From the NCBI RefSeq assembly GCF_021391395.1, contig NZ_CP090059.1, positions 1,597,001 to 1,661,000 of the forward strand: a stretch of 64,000 bases of DNA, in the 5' to 3' direction. The translations under genes were made by a program, and so were the position numbers. Each line of letters starts with the position of its first letter. The stretch's first letter is position 1. The notes beneath the pieces are model-generated. The model saw only the letters and a list, made by a program, of their open reading frames with translations, did no database searches and was not told the origin of the DNA. Below, one piece after another: positions 1 to 8,046 of the stretch. This DNA is from Sphingomonas cannabina (GTDB lineage Bacteria; Pseudomonadota; Alphaproteobacteria; Sphingomonadales; Sphingomonadaceae).

Positions 1-63
1 GCCCTTCACCACGCGCCCGCCGGCGACGTCGAGACAGGGGATGACGCGCGCGCGGACGGTCAT
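1..63 (-). CDS. hisF: Imidazole glycerol phosphate synthase cyclase subunit HisF (N-terminus only)
   Basis: Only the first 21 codons lie in the window; the gene runs off the left edge. The reverse strand reads MTVRARVIPCLDVAGGRVVK, the typical HisF start with the catalytic Asp of the CLDV motif. HisF pairs with HisH to turn PRFAR plus ammonia into imidazole glycerol phosphate and AICAR. It sits downstream of hisA in the his operon, separated by a repeat element. The identification is firm although the gene is cut. Confidence 0.93.
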   Translation of the reverse strand, partial: MTVRARVIPCLDVAGGRVVKG

Positions 64-70
64 GACGTAA

Positions 71-203
71 GATCCTCCCCGGCACGGGGAGGGGGACCGC
101 CGGCGTAGCCGGGGGTGGAGGGGGCCCTCCTCCCGGCGACCCGCTCGCGGCGCGCCCCCTCCACCAGCCTTCGGCTGGTCCCCCTCCCCGTGCCGGGGAG
201 GAT
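71..203. repeat. Long intergenic inverted repeat, family A copy 1 (hisA-hisF gap)
   Basis: The two arms (about 71-124 and 153-203) are near-perfect reverse complements built around CTCCCCGGCACGGGGAGG. The right arm reaches the hisA stop codon. Related copies occur at 926-1063 and 46497-46624. It can fold into a long hairpin in the his mRNA. This looks like a dispersed REP-like element rather than a terminator, because there is no T run. Confidence 0.8.
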
Positions 204-922
204 CAGCACGTCGCCACCCGGATCGCCTCGCCGAGATCGAGCCGGCCGTCGTAGAGCGCGCGTCCGGTGATGACTCCCTCGATGCCGGGCCGGCCGGCCA
301 GCGCTTCGATGTCCTCGATCCCGGCGACGCCGCCGCTCGCGATCACCGGAATCGCCACGGCTTCGGCAAGCGCGACCGTCGCCTCGACGTTGCAGCCCTT
401 GAGCAGCCCGTCGCGGCCGACGTCGGTGAACAGCAGTGCCCCGACGCCCGCGTCCTCGAACCGGCGGGCGAGATCGACTACGGCCACGTCGGAGACGTCG
501 GCCCAGCCCTTGGTCGCGACCATGCCGTCGCGTGCGTCGACCGCGACGACCACCGCGCCGGGGTAGTCACGCGCCGCCTCGCGCACCAGCTCGGGGTTCT
601 CCAACGCCGCGGTGCCGATCACGACGCGCGTCACGCCGAGGGAGAACCAGCGTTCGATCGCCTCGCGGCTGCGGATGCCGCCGCCGAGCTGAACCTTGCC
701 GGGGAACGTCTCGAGGATGCGCGCGACCGCGGCGCCGTTGACCGAATCGCCGGCGAAGGCTCCGTCGAGGTCGACGACGTGGAGCCATTCGGCACCGGCC
801 GCGGCGAAGGCGGCGGCCTGCGCGGCGGGATCGTCGCCGTAGACGGTGGCGCGGGCCATATCGCCTTCCGCGAGGCGCACGACCTGGCCTGCCTTCAAGT
901 CGATGGCGGGGAAGACGATCAT
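203..922 (-). CDS. hisA: ProFAR isomerase HisA
   Basis: This 239-residue protein isomerises ProFAR to PRFAR in histidine synthesis. It is a TIM barrel starting [17 protein letters not shown], with the catalytic Asp of PAIDLK near the start and the second Asp in VAVDARDG at mid-protein; the phosphate-binding loops are LGGGIRS and IASGGV. The open frame extends upstream to 1021, but those residues are translated repeat sequence, so the start is ATG at 922. It lies between hisH and hisF in the operon, flanked on both sides by family A repeats. Confidence 0.96.
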   Translation of the reverse strand: MIVFPAIDLKAGQVVRLAEGDMARATVYGDDPAAQAAAFAAAGAEWLHVVDLDGAFAGDSVNGAAVARILETFPGKVQLGGGIRSREAIERWFSLGVTRVVIGTAALENPELVREAARDYPGAVVVAVDARDGMVATKGWADVSDVAVVDLARRFEDAGVGALLFTDVGRDGLLKGCNVEATVALAEAVAIPVIASGGVAGIEDIEALAGRPGIEGVITGRALYDGRLDLGEAIRVATC

Positions 923-925
923 CGA

Positions 926-1063
926 AAGCTCCTCCCCGGCACGGGGAGGGGGACCGCCAGCGCAGCTGGTGGTGGAGGGAGCTCCGCCCCAAGCGCTTCG
1001 AATGTGGAGGGCCCTCTCCACCAGCCTTCGGCTGGTCCCCCTCCCCGTGCCGGGGAGGAGCTT
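926..1063. repeat. Long intergenic inverted repeat, family A copy 2 (hisH-hisA gap)
   Basis: The arms begin AAGCTCCTCCCCGGCACGG and end with its reverse complement. The unit fills the whole gap between the hisH stop codon (1062-1064, inside the right arm) and the hisA start. It has the same core as 71-203. Its tip carries extra, unpaired sequence (about 985-1010). Being transcribed within the his operon, it probably forms a strong mRNA hairpin between cistrons. Confidence 0.8.
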
Positions 1064-1664
1064 ATGGCTGCCATGTCAGGAACCTCCGCAGCAATTCGAT
1101 GCCGTAACGCTGGCTCTTCTCCGGGTGGAACTGCACGCCGACCAGATTGTCGCGCCCTATCGCCGCGGTCAGCGTGCCGCCGTGCTCGGTGGTCGCGATC
1201 ACGTCCTCGCCGGTGAAGGCGAAGCCGTGCAGGAAATAGGCCTCGCCCGCCTCGATCAGCGGGTGCGGCACGGTGGGGATCACGTCGTTCCAGCCCATGT
1301 GCGGTACGCGTACGCCTTCCTTCGGGGCGATCGGCGCGACCTCGCCCGCGATCCAGCCGAGCCCTTGGTGCTCGCCGAGCTCGAGCCCGCGTGTCGCCAT
1401 GAGCTGCATCCCAACGCATACGCCGAGGAACGGCGCGCCGCCGCGCAGCACGCGCTCGTCCAGCGCCTCGACCATGCCCGGGATGCCGCGCAGCCCGCCG
1501 GCGCAGGCGCCGAACGCGCCGACGCCGGGCAGCACGACCCGCTCGGCGCCGCGCACGGCATCCGGATCGGCGGTGACGGCGATATCCGTGGCGCCCGCCG
1601 CTTTCAGCGCGTTGTGGACCGAATGGAGGTTGCCCGCGCCATAGTCGATCAGCGCGACGCTCAT
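1062..1664 (-). CDS. hisH: Imidazole glycerol phosphate synthase glutaminase subunit HisH
   Basis: This 200-residue class I glutamine amidotransferase supplies ammonia to HisF. It starts [16 protein letters not shown] and has the oxyanion segment LPGVGAFG, the nucleophile Cys in GVCVGMQL and the His/Glu pair in VQFHPEKS. Length is normal for the family. It overlaps the YciI-like gene upstream by four bases, which suggests coupled translation. Confidence 0.96.
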   Translation of the reverse strand: MSVALIDYGAGNLHSVHNALKAAGATDIAVTADPDAVRGAERVVLPGVGAFGACAGGLRGIPGMVEALDERVLRGGAPFLGVCVGMQLMATRGLELGEHQGLGWIAGEVAPIAPKEGVRVPHMGWNDVIPTVPHPLIEAGEAYFLHGFAFTGEDVIATTEHGGTLTAAIGRDNLVGVQFHPEKSQRYGIELLRRFLTWQP

Positions 1665-1969
1665 CGCAGCAACGCGGCGATCGCCGGCGCCGCCATGCTA
1701 GCCGCGACCTCGGTGACGGCGAAATCGCTGGCACCGCTTGTCACGAACGGATCGGTGGCCGCCAGCGCTTCGACCTCGGCGCGATGGCCGCGGCACAGGA
1801 TGACGCCGCCGACGCGCGGCACCTGCCGGCCGGCGATCAGGAACAGGCCCTCGTCGAATCCCTTCTCCAGCCAGGCGACGTGCTCGGGCAGCAGCCGGTC
1901 GATCTCCTCGACCGGCGCGCGATAGGTCAGCGTGATGATGCTGACCGGTGCGGCTTCGACCCGCGCCAT
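1661..1969 (-). CDS. YciI-like family protein inside the his operon
   Basis: A 102-residue protein resembling the YciI/YCII family: a ferredoxin-like fold with the segment LLPEHVAWLEKGFDEG followed by VILCRG and a DPF motif. Members are small dimeric enzymes or accessory proteins of largely unknown role. The ATG overlaps the hisB stop by one base and its end overlaps hisH by four, so it is translated within the his operon. A direct role in histidine synthesis is not established; the position is the only argument. The start could also lie a few codons downstream. Confidence 0.75.
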   Translation of the reverse strand: MARVEAAPVSIITLTYRAPVEEIDRLLPEHVAWLEKGFDEGLFLIAGRQVPRVGGVILCRGHRAEVEALAATDPFVTSGASDFAVTEVAASMAAPAIAALLR

Positions 1970-2556
1970 CAGAGCGTGCCCTTGGTCGAGGGCACCGCGT
2001 CCGCCTTGCGCGGATCGATCTCGATCGCGGTGCGAAGCGCGCGGGCGAGGCCCTTGAACGCGCTCTCGGCGATATGGTGGTTGTTCGACCCGTAGAGCGT
2101 CTCGACGTGCAGCGTGAGGCCCGCGGTCTGCGCGAAGCTGTGGAACCAGTGCTCGAACAGCTCGGTGTCCATCTCGCCCAGCCGCTTCTGGGTGAAGGGC
2201 AGCTTGCAGACGAGATAGGGCCGGCCCGAGATGTCGAGCGCGACTCGGGTCAGCGTCTCGTCCATCGGCGAGAGCGCGTCGCCGTAGCGGCGGATGCCCT
2301 TCTTGTCGCCGAGCGCCTCGGCCAGCACCGTGCCCAGCGCCAGCGCCGAATCCTCGACGGTGTGGTGCTGGTCGATGTGGAGGTCGCCCTCGGCCTGGAG
2401 CCTGAGATCGATCAGCGAGTGGCGCGACAGCTGCTCGAGCATATGGTCGAGGAAGCCGATGCCGGTGGCGATCTCATAGAGGCCGGTGCCGTCGAGGTTG
2501 ACGGCGACCTCGATCCGGGTCTCGCTGGTGGCGCGGGTGAGGCTGGCGGTGCGCAT
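1969..2556 (-). CDS. hisB: Imidazoleglycerol-phosphate dehydratase HisB
   Basis: A 195-residue monofunctional dehydratase that converts IGP to imidazole acetol phosphate. The manganese-binding His-rich motifs are visible: [22 protein letters not shown], and near the C-terminus [18 protein letters not shown]. There is no fused phosphatase domain, which is usual in alphaproteobacteria. It is the first gene of the visible his operon and is divergent from sspB, with 64 bases between the two starts for both promoters. Confidence 0.97.
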   Translation of the reverse strand: MRTASLTRATSETRIEVAVNLDGTGLYEIATGIGFLDHMLEQLSRHSLIDLRLQAEGDLHIDQHHTVEDSALALGTVLAEALGDKKGIRRYGDALSPMDETLTRVALDISGRPYLVCKLPFTQKRLGEMDTELFEHWFHSFAQTAGLTLHVETLYGSNNHHIAESAFKGLARALRTAIEIDPRKADAVPSTKGTL

Positions 2557-2620
2557 CGGCAGCCCAATAGCGTAGTAACGCGTCTGTGCAATCTTGACCG
2601 TGCCGGGAAAGGAGGCCAGC

Positions 2621-3109
2621 GTGCGCGCGATGAGTACGCCCGTTCCCGACAGCCTGATTCCGTACGACGAGATCGTGCAAGAAGCCTTGCGTGCAGTGGT
2701 GGGGCGCGTGCTCGGCTCGATCGCGGACGCGGGCGGCCTGCCGGGCGAGCATCATTTCTATATCACCTTCAAGACCCAGGCGGCCGGGGTCGACATCCCC
2801 CAGCGCCTGATCGAGCGTTTCCCGGACGAGATGACGATCGTCATCCAGCACCGGTTCTGGGACCTCAAGGTCGACGACCGGGGCTTCTCGGTGGGCCTGA
2901 GCTTCAACCAGGTACCCTCGACGCTGGTGATCCCCTTTGCCGCGATCACCGGCTTCCATGATCCGGCGGTCAATTTCGAGCTCCGCTTCCAGGCCGGCGA
3001 CGAGCAGGACGACGAGCCGCACGAGCCCGCCGACAACGACGAGCCCGTCGCCAAGCCGGTCGAAGACGGGTCGAACGTCGTCGCGGTGGATTTCAAGCGT
3101 AAGAAATGA
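2621..3109 (+). CDS. sspB: ClpXP adaptor SspB (alphaproteobacterial type)
   Basis: SspB tethers ssrA-tagged and other substrates to the ClpX unfoldase for degradation by ClpXP. The N-terminal domain ([20 protein letters not shown], then HHFYITFKT and [11 protein letters not shown]) matches the alphaproteobacterial SspB fold. An acidic flexible tail follows, ending in [10 protein letters not shown], the likely ClpX-docking peptide. A strong AAAGGAGG at 2608-2615 is 5 bases before a GTG at 2621 and 14 before an ATG at 2630. I chose the GTG on spacing; the ATG is a reasonable alternative. Confidence 0.92.
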   Translation: MRAMSTPVPDSLIPYDEIVQEALRAVVGRVLGSIADAGGLPGEHHFYITFKTQAAGVDIPQRLIERFPDEMTIVIQHRFWDLKVDDRGFSVGLSFNQVPSTLVIPFAAITGFHDPAVNFELRFQAGDEQDDEPHEPADNDEPVAKPVEDGSNVVAVDFKRKK

Positions 3110-3115
3110 TCCGTC

Positions 3116-3202
3116 GCCCCGGACTTGTTCCGGGGCCCACCCATCCGCACATTCGCCGGCGTGAGGTTCGCGGCACCGTGGATGCCGGAACGGGTCCGGC
3201 AT
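3116..3202. repeat. Two short GC hairpins between sspB and fumC
   Basis: The first hairpin (3117-3135) pairs CCCCGGA with TCCGGGG. The second (3182-3202) pairs ATGCCGGA with TCCGGCAT. Neither is followed by a T run, so they look like dispersed palindromic units rather than a terminator. The second touches the Shine-Dalgarno region of fumC and could affect its translation. Confidence 0.6.
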
Positions 3203-3215
3203 GACGGAGGAATGG

Positions 3216-4610
3216 ATGGCGAGTGCAACCCGAACCGAAACCGACTCGATCGGCGCGATCGAGGTGCCTGTCGACGCCTATTGGGGCGCCCAGACGCAGC
3301 GCAGCCTGGAGAACTTCCCCTTCGGCCCGACCGAGCGGATGCCGATCGAGCTCGTCCATGCCCTCGCGCTGGTGAAGCAGGCGGCGGCGCGGGTGAACCG
3401 CAAGCATGGCCTTCCCGCCGAGATCGCCGATGCGATCGAGACTGCGGCCGCCGAGGTGGCCGCGGGCAAGCTCGACGACCAGTTCCCGCTGGTGATCTGG
3501 CAGACCGGCAGCGGCACCCAGTCCAACATGAACGTCAACGAGGTGATCGCGGGCCGCGCCAACGAGATCCTCACCGGCACGCGCGGCGGCAAGTCGCCGG
3601 TCCACCCCAACGATCACGTCAACAAGTCGCAGTCGTCGAACGACAGCTTCCCGACCGCGATGCACGTCGCGGCGGCGATCGCGGCGACGCGGCGGCTGGT
3701 GCCGGCGCTGGAGCGGCTCGAGGCGGCGCTGCTCGCCAAGGCCGAGGCGTGGGACGGGATCGTCAAGATCGGTCGTACCCATCTTCAGGACGCAACGCCG
3801 CTGACGCTGGGGCAGGAATTCTCCGGCTATTACGCGCAGGTCCGGCTCGCCCGCACGCGGCTGGTGCCGCTGGTCGAGCATGGCCTCTCCAAGCTCGCGC
3901 AGGGAGGGACGGCGGTTGGTACCGGCCTCAACGCGCCGCCGGGCTTCGCCGAGGACATCGCCGCCGAACTCGCGCGGATCACCGGCCTGCCGTTCGAGAC
4001 CGCGCCCAACAAGTTCGAGGCGCTGGCGACGCATGACACGCTGGTCGATTTCTCCGGCCGGCTCAACACGCTCGCGGTCGCGCTGACCAAGATCGCCAAC
4101 GACATCCGCCTGCTCGGCTCCGGCCCGCGCTCGGGGATCGGCGAGCTGGTGCTGCCCGCCAACGAGCCGGGCAGCTCGATCATGCCTGGCAAGGTCAACC
4201 CGACCCAGTGCGAGATGCTGACGATGGTCGCCGCGCAGGTGATCGGCAACCATGCCGCGATCACCGTCGGCGGGCTGCAGGGGCATCTCGAGCTCAACGT
4301 GTTCAAGCCGCTGATCGGCGCCGCGGTGCTGCGCTCGATCCACCTGCTGACGGTGGGGATGGAGAGCTTCGCCGAACGCTGCGTCGAAGGGATGGAGGCG
4401 GACGAGCGGCGGATCGGCGAGTTGGTCGCGCGCTCGCTGATGCTGGTCACCGCGCTGGCGCCGGAGATCGGCTACGACAACGCCGCCAAGATCGCCAAGC
4501 ACGCCCATGCCGAGGGGCTGACGTTGAAGGAAGCGGGGCTGGCGCTCGGGCTGGTCGACGAGGCGACCTTCGATCGCGTGGTACGGCCGGAGACGATGGT
4601 CGGGCGGTAG
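3216..4610 (+). CDS. fumC: Class II fumarate hydratase FumC
   Basis: Iron-independent fumarase of the TCA cycle, 464 residues, converting fumarate to malate. The aspartase/fumarase signature [11 protein letters not shown] is at about residues 319-329, with the substrate-binding [10 protein letters not shown], the [13 protein letters not shown] stretch and the catalytic HLQDATP region upstream. The frame is open from an ATG at 3201, but GGAGGA at 3206-3211 lies 4 bases before the ATG at 3216, which I take as the start ([10 protein letters not shown]). Length and motifs are complete. Confidence 0.96.
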   Translation: MASATRTETDSIGAIEVPVDAYWGAQTQRSLENFPFGPTERMPIELVHALALVKQAAARVNRKHGLPAEIADAIETAAAEVAAGKLDDQFPLVIWQTGSGTQSNMNVNEVIAGRANEILTGTRGGKSPVHPNDHVNKSQSSNDSFPTAMHVAAAIAATRRLVPALERLEAALLAKAEAWDGIVKIGRTHLQDATPLTLGQEFSGYYAQVRLARTRLVPLVEHGLSKLAQGGTAVGTGLNAPPGFAEDIAAELARITGLPFETAPNKFEALATHDTLVDFSGRLNTLAVALTKIANDIRLLGSGPRSGIGELVLPANEPGSSIMPGKVNPTQCEMLTMVAAQVIGNHAAITVGGLQGHLELNVFKPLIGAAVLRSIHLLTVGMESFAERCVEGMEADERRIGELVARSLMLVTALAPEIGYDNAAKIAKHAHAEGLTLKEAGLALGLVDEATFDRVVRPETMVGR

Positions 4611-4629
4611 GCATCTCAGCCACTTCCCG

Positions 4630-4729
4630 TGCCCCGGCGAAGGCCGGGGCCCAGTCGCGCCTTGGTCAAGGCGGCCGTCTACCTCTCCAATGACCGGGTT
4701 GGAACTGGGCCCCGGCCTTCGCCGGGGCA
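4630..4729. repeat. Intergenic inverted repeat, family B
   Basis: Arms at 4630-4655 and 4704-4729 are perfect 26-base reverse complements with the core TGCCCCGGCGAAGGCCGGGG, separated by about 48 bases. It lies between the convergent fumC and SRPBCC genes. It may act as a bidirectional transcript-end hairpin, but no T run follows. Its type of core is common in sphingomonad genomes. Confidence 0.8.
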
Positions 4730-4752
4730 CAATCAAGTCAACTCGATCCCGC

Positions 4753-5235
4753 TCACCCCTTGATCCTCGCCACCTCGCGCTCGAGCTTGTCGAGCGTGGT
4801 GCGCCAGCCTTCGGGCGCGCCGCCGACCGCGGCCTTGCCGACGACCTCGTCGTAGATCTCATATTCCTGCCGCACGGTCATCAGCGTCCCGTCACCGTCG
4901 TCGGCGAAAGTGACTTGGGTCCTGGCTGCGAAAGGAACGTTGCCGCTGTCATCGAAATGCACGTTGGTCTCGAGCGACAGGCGATCGTTCTCGACCACTT
5001 CGATGAAGCGGCCGCGGCTCCAGAATTGCTGCCCGTCGGGCGCCTGCATGCAGATGTCGAACGTCCCGCCGGGCCGGCACTCGATCACCGCGTCGGGGGT
5101 CGTGAAACATTCGGGGCTGTACCAGTTCTTTATGTGCTCGGCGGTGGTCCAGGCCTGGAACACGATCGCACGCGGCGCGTCGAAATGGCGCTCGATCACC
5201 AGCGGTTCCGGGCGGATGACGGTCTTCTCGGTCAT
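4753..5235 (-). CDS. SRPBCC / AHSA1-domain protein
   Basis: A 160-residue START-like (SRPBCC) protein of the AHSA1 group. Typical elements are IERHFDAPRAIVFQAWT near the N-terminus, the IKNWYSPE segment, GGTFDICM in the middle and the C-terminal helix GWRTTLDKLEREVARIK. Its ATG overlaps the stop of the upstream ArsR-type gene in an ATGA. Such ArsR-SRPBCC pairs are common; the second protein binds a hydrophobic ligand of unknown identity. No enzymatic role can be assigned. Confidence 0.88.
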   Translation of the reverse strand: MTEKTVIRPEPLVIERHFDAPRAIVFQAWTTAEHIKNWYSPECFTTPDAVIECRPGGTFDICMQAPDGQQFWSRGRFIEVVENDRLSLETNVHFDDSGNVPFAARTQVTFADDGDGTLMTVRQEYEIYDEVVGKAAVGGAPEGWRTTLDKLEREVARIKG

Positions 5236-5570
5236 TTCTGCTGTCCTTTCAGCGTGTTGACATAGTCTTCCAGCTTATCGAGCCGGCTCTCCCACTCGCT
5301 GCGGCAATCGGCCAGCCAGCGTTCGACCTGGCCGAACGTCTGGGGATCGATGCGGCAGGTCCGGACCCGCCCGGCCTTGTGCGACCGGACCAGCCCCGAG
5401 TCCTCGAGCACCGCGAGGTGCTGCATGACGGCGGACAGCGACATGGCGAAGGGTTGCGCCAATTCGCTGACCGGCATCGGCCGAAGCGCGAGCCGCGCCA
5501 CCATCGCGCGCCGGGTGGAATCGGCGAGCGCATGGAAGACACGATCGAGAGAAGGCGATTCGTTAAGCAT
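5232..5570 (-). CDS. ArsR/SmtB-family transcriptional regulator
   Basis: A 112-residue winged helix-turn-helix repressor. The DNA-binding part runs from about residue 10 to 75 (HALADSTRRAMVARLA, then the recognition helix MSLSAVMQHLAVLEDSGLV). There is no cysteine metal site of the ArsR CVC or SmtB type, so it is unlikely to sense metals in the classical way. The tail (WESRLDKLEDYVNTLKG) resembles ArsR proteins paired with SRPBCC partners. It probably represses its own two-gene operon through the palindromes at 5563-5612. Confidence 0.92.
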   Translation of the reverse strand: MLNESPSLDRVFHALADSTRRAMVARLALRPMPVSELAQPFAMSLSAVMQHLAVLEDSGLVRSHKAGRVRTCRIDPQTFGQVERWLADCRSEWESRLDKLEDYVNTLKGQQK

Positions 5571-5578
5571 GTGCTTAA
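5563..5578. promoter_or_regulatory. Candidate ArsR operator 1, overlapping the start codon
   Basis: TTAAGCA-TG-TGCTTAA is a perfect inverted repeat with a two-base spacer. It covers the ATG of the ArsR-family gene (CAT at 5568-5570). A near copy is centred 34 bases upstream. The size and symmetry fit a dimeric winged-helix repressor. Confidence 0.65.
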
Positions 5579-5596
5579 GTATTCCAGGTCGAATAG

Positions 5597-5612
5597 TTTA
5601 GCAAGTGCTTAA
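5597..5612. promoter_or_regulatory. Candidate ArsR operator 2
   Basis: TTTAGCA-AG-TGCTTAA matches operator 1 with one arm mismatch and the same spacer length. It lies upstream of the ArsR-family start, where the promoter should be. Centre-to-centre distance to operator 1 is 34 bases, about three helical turns, which would allow two dimers on one face. Confidence 0.65.
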
Positions 5613-5677
5613 GTGTTGCCTGGGGGAACTTTCTGCCGGATCGGACGCTTTCGCGATGTATCTCAAGGAGATGGTCG

Positions 5678-5881
5678 ATGCTGGGTGACGTGATCGCGGC
5701 GGTCGTGGGCCGCAATATCGACCGTCGAGACGGGGAGGGCGGCACGATAGGCGCGCTCGCCGGCGTTGCCGCCTGGCGAGTCGCCAGGCGAGTCGTGCCG
5801 GCCGCGATCGTGCTCGGCGGTGCGGCGCTGGGCGCCCGCTATCTCGCCCGCAAGCTCCGCGAGACATCCGCGACCGCTTGA
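5678..5881 (+). CDS. Small membrane-associated protein of unknown function
   Basis: A 67-residue protein preceded by AAGGAGATGG about 8 bases upstream. It has Gly/Ala-rich hydrophobic segments (GTIGALAGVAAW and VVPAAIVLGGAALGARYLA) and a basic C-terminal part (ARKLRET). I do not recognise a family. It ends 31 bases before gmk on the same strand and may share its transcript. Confidence 0.7.
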   Translation: MLGDVIAAVVGRNIDRRDGEGGTIGALAGVAAWRVARRVVPAAIVLGGAALGARYLARKLRETSATA

Positions 5882-5912
5882 CCTTCCCCCCGCCTGCACG
5901 CCACTAGCGTGC

Positions 5913-6569
5913 ATGGCCGACGCCCGAGAAGACGATCCCCACAAGTTCCGCCGCCGCGGCGTATTGTTCGTGCTGTCCTCGCCGTCGGGCGCCGGCAAGT
6001 CGACGATCGCGCGCAAGCTGCTCGCGGCCGAGCCGAGCCTCGGCATGTCGGTGTCGGCGACGACGCGGCCGATGCGGCCGGGCGAGGTCGACGGCAAGGA
6101 CTATCATTTCGTCGACCTCGAGCGCTTCCGCGAGATGGTGTCGAACCACGAGTTCCTCGAATGGGCGCATGTCTTCGGCCATCGCTATGGCACACCGCGG
6201 GGACCGGTGGAGGCGATGCTGAAGTCCGGCCAGGACGTGCTGTTCGACATCGACTGGCAGGGCGCGCAGCAGCTCTACCAGATCGCCGGCGGCGACGTGG
6301 TGCGCGTGTTCGTGCTGCCACCGTCGATGGAGGAGCTGCATCGCCGGCTCACGCACCGCGCCACCGATTCGATGGAGGTGATCGAGGCGCGGATGGCGCG
6401 CGCGGCGGCCGAGGTCAGCCACTGGGACGGCTATGACTATGTCCTGGTCAACGACGACGTCGAGCGCTGCTTCGAGTGCGTGCGCACCATCTTGGCGGCA
6501 GAGCGTTTGAAGAGGTCGCGGCAGACGGGCCTGATCGGCTTTATCAGGGGGCTCACTACCTCGACATAG
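5913..6569 (+). CDS. gmk: Guanylate kinase Gmk
   Basis: A 218-residue kinase phosphorylating GMP and dGMP to the diphosphates. The P-loop SGAGKS is at about residues 25-30. It is followed by SVSATTRPMRPGEVDGKDYHF, whose conserved Ser/Thr-Arg and Glu-Asp-Tyr residues bind GMP. Later come HVFGHRYGTPR and the FDIDWQGAQQL segment, with RHR/ATD lid residues after it. The open frame extends upstream to 5766 over the preceding small gene, but ATG at 5913 (MADAREDD) gives the expected start. Confidence 0.96.
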   Translation: MADAREDDPHKFRRRGVLFVLSSPSGAGKSTIARKLLAAEPSLGMSVSATTRPMRPGEVDGKDYHFVDLERFREMVSNHEFLEWAHVFGHRYGTPRGPVEAMLKSGQDVLFDIDWQGAQQLYQIAGGDVVRVFVLPPSMEELHRRLTHRATDSMEVIEARMARAAAEVSHWDGYDYVLVNDDVERCFECVRTILAAERLKRSRQTGLIGFIRGLTTST

Positions 6570-6583
6570 CAGGGAGAGCGACG

Positions 6584-7150
6584 ATGATGGGACGAGCGTT
6601 GCTGGGCGGCATCCTGGGCGGGGTCGCCATGTGGGTCGTGGGTTTCATCTTCTGGGGCACGCCGCTCAACCGGCTCGCGCTCAGCGTCGCGCCCGATGCC
6701 GCCAATGCGGCGGTCCAATCTACCTTGGCGCAGCAGCTCGGGCCGACCGGGACCGGCGTCTATGCCGTGCCCTGGCCCGGGACGCAGGTGGGAAGCGGGC
6801 TCTACGCGCAGGGCCCGGTGGCGATGGTCCATTTCAACGCGAGCGGCTTTCCGGTGGTCGACGGCAGTTCGCTGATCGGCGGGTTGATCCTCGCGATCAT
6901 CGCTGCGGTGCTGATCGCCTTCGCCATCCACCGCGTCGCGGCTGGGCTGAGCTTCGGCCGGCGGCTGACCCTGATCGGCCTCTTCGCCATCGCCATTCCG
7001 GCCTATCTCGACCTTGGCCAGATCGTCTTCAATCACGGGCCGTCGGACTATTTCATCTACAGCTTCGTCTGCGACGTGCTGTCGTTCCTGGCGGCGGGCG
7101 CGGTGATCGCCTGGATGCTGCCGAGGCCGGCGGCGCCGCTAACCGAGTAG
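6584..7150 (+). CDS. Hypothetical integral membrane protein
   Basis: A 188-residue protein I do not recognise. Four hydrophobic stretches are likely membrane helices: near the N-terminus (LLGGILGGVAMWVVGFIFW), LIGGLILAIIAAVLIAFAI, LIGLFAIAIPAYLDLG and FVCDVLSFLAAGAVIAWML. A periplasmic or cytoplasmic loop of about 70 residues lies between the first two. An AGGGAGAG sequence precedes ATG 6584. It follows gmk by 14 bases, so it may be co-transcribed, and its end overlaps the convergent ATP12 gene by 12 bases. Confidence 0.75.
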   Translation: MMGRALLGGILGGVAMWVVGFIFWGTPLNRLALSVAPDAANAAVQSTLAQQLGPTGTGVYAVPWPGTQVGSGLYAQGPVAMVHFNASGFPVVDGSSLIGGLILAIIAAVLIAFAIHRVAAGLSFGRRLTLIGLFAIAIPAYLDLGQIVFNHGPSDYFIYSFVCDVLSFLAAGAVIAWMLPRPAAPLTE

Positions 7151-7831
7151 CCTCAGGAACTGCGCACCGGCATCAAAGTCGGCGCGGCGGGCCTCGGCCG
7201 CCTGGCGGGCGAGCTCGTCCTCGCCCCATTGCTCGGCCTGCCAGTCGTCGTCGATGCGGCTAGCCTGCCAGACGGTGTCGGCATCGGCCGCGCCTTCCAG
7301 CAGCGCCAGCGCGGCGACCAGCGAGCCGGTGACGGTGACGAGCGGCGACAGGCCGGCGAGCTCGAAGGGGCCGAGGTGCGTCACCGCCTCGCGCAGCCGC
7401 GCGAGCGTCGCCTCGGGCTGGGGACGGTGGATCACGCCCGCGGTGGTCTCGAAATGCACGTCGTAGCGGCCGCGCGCCCAATCGAGCAGCGGGTCCCAGG
7501 CGGCGCCCTGCCGCTCGACCAGCGGTTCAGGCGATTCGGCGCGGTAGCAGAGGAGGTCGCTTTCGCCATACCGGGCGAGGCCCGCGGCGAAGGCATCCGG
7601 ATCGGGCGCGATCCGGTCGATGGCGGCATTGGCGAGGCCGGTGAGGGGCATGGCGCGCGGGTCGATGGTCTCGCCGACGCTGCGCCATTCCTCCGCGATC
7701 GCCTCGGCAAGTGCTTCGCTCGGCACCGCCAGCGGCGTGCGGCCGGGCGTGCGCACCGGGCGGTCGTCGAGCGCGATGCCGAAGCCGTCGCCCTCGCGGA
7801 CGACAGCGACCTCTTTCCAGAACCGCTTCAT
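7139..7831 (-). CDS. ATP12-family F1-ATPase assembly chaperone
   Basis: A 230-residue protein of the ATP12 family, which in mitochondria binds the F1 alpha subunit during ATP synthase assembly; alphaproteobacteria carry homologues. Family features are the start MKRFWKEVAV, the segment ALDDRPVRTPGRTPLAVPS, then WDPLLDWARGRYDVHF and the ELAGLSPLVTVTGSLVAALAL stretch. The frame is open further upstream to 8194, but ATG 7831 overlaps the previous stop in an ATGA and gives the usual N-terminus. It is last in a four-gene coupled operon. Confidence 0.92.
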   Translation of the reverse strand: MKRFWKEVAVVREGDGFGIALDDRPVRTPGRTPLAVPSEALAEAIAEEWRSVGETIDPRAMPLTGLANAAIDRIAPDPDAFAAGLARYGESDLLCYRAESPEPLVERQGAAWDPLLDWARGRYDVHFETTAGVIHRPQPEATLARLREAVTHLGPFELAGLSPLVTVTGSLVAALALLEGAADADTVWQASRIDDDWQAEQWGEDELARQAAEARRADFDAGAQFLRLLG

Positions 7832-8046
7832 TGATCGGGCGGCGTGCGCCACCGGTGCGCCAGCGCGAGCGGCACTACCGCCATCACGTAGAGCGCGGCG
7901 AGCACCAGCGCGATGCCGATCCCCTTGCTCGTCCAATCGGGCGCGCGGGCGGCGAGGATGATCCCCAGCACCGCGCCGGCGGCCGCGGCACAACGGACGC
8001 CGACGATGGCGAACCAGCGGTTGCGGGCGGTGCGCTCGGTGCTCAT
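7828..8046 (-). CDS. Small two-helix membrane protein
   Basis: A 72-residue protein (MSTERTARNRWFAIVG...) with two hydrophobic segments, about residues 12-32 and 42-63. It ends HRWRTPPDQ. It is joined by ATGA overlaps to the HAD phosphatase upstream (8043-8046) and ATP12 downstream (7828-7831). This tight coupling is the main reason to accept such a short gene. Its function is unknown; the neighbours hint only at co-expression. Confidence 0.75.
   Translation of the reverse strand: MSTERTARNRWFAIVGVRCAAAAGAVLGIILAARAPDWTSKGIGIALVLAALYVMAVVPLALAHRWRTPPDQ

Noticed and set aside
71..203. CRISPR array or terminator for the GC-rich repeats
   Set aside because: There are no regularly spaced direct repeats with spacers, and the inverted repeats lack the T run of intrinsic terminators.
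3093..4862. A 589-codon minus-strand frame opposite fumC
   Set aside because: Antisense to a complete fumarase; composition typical of a shadow frame and it crosses repeat elements.
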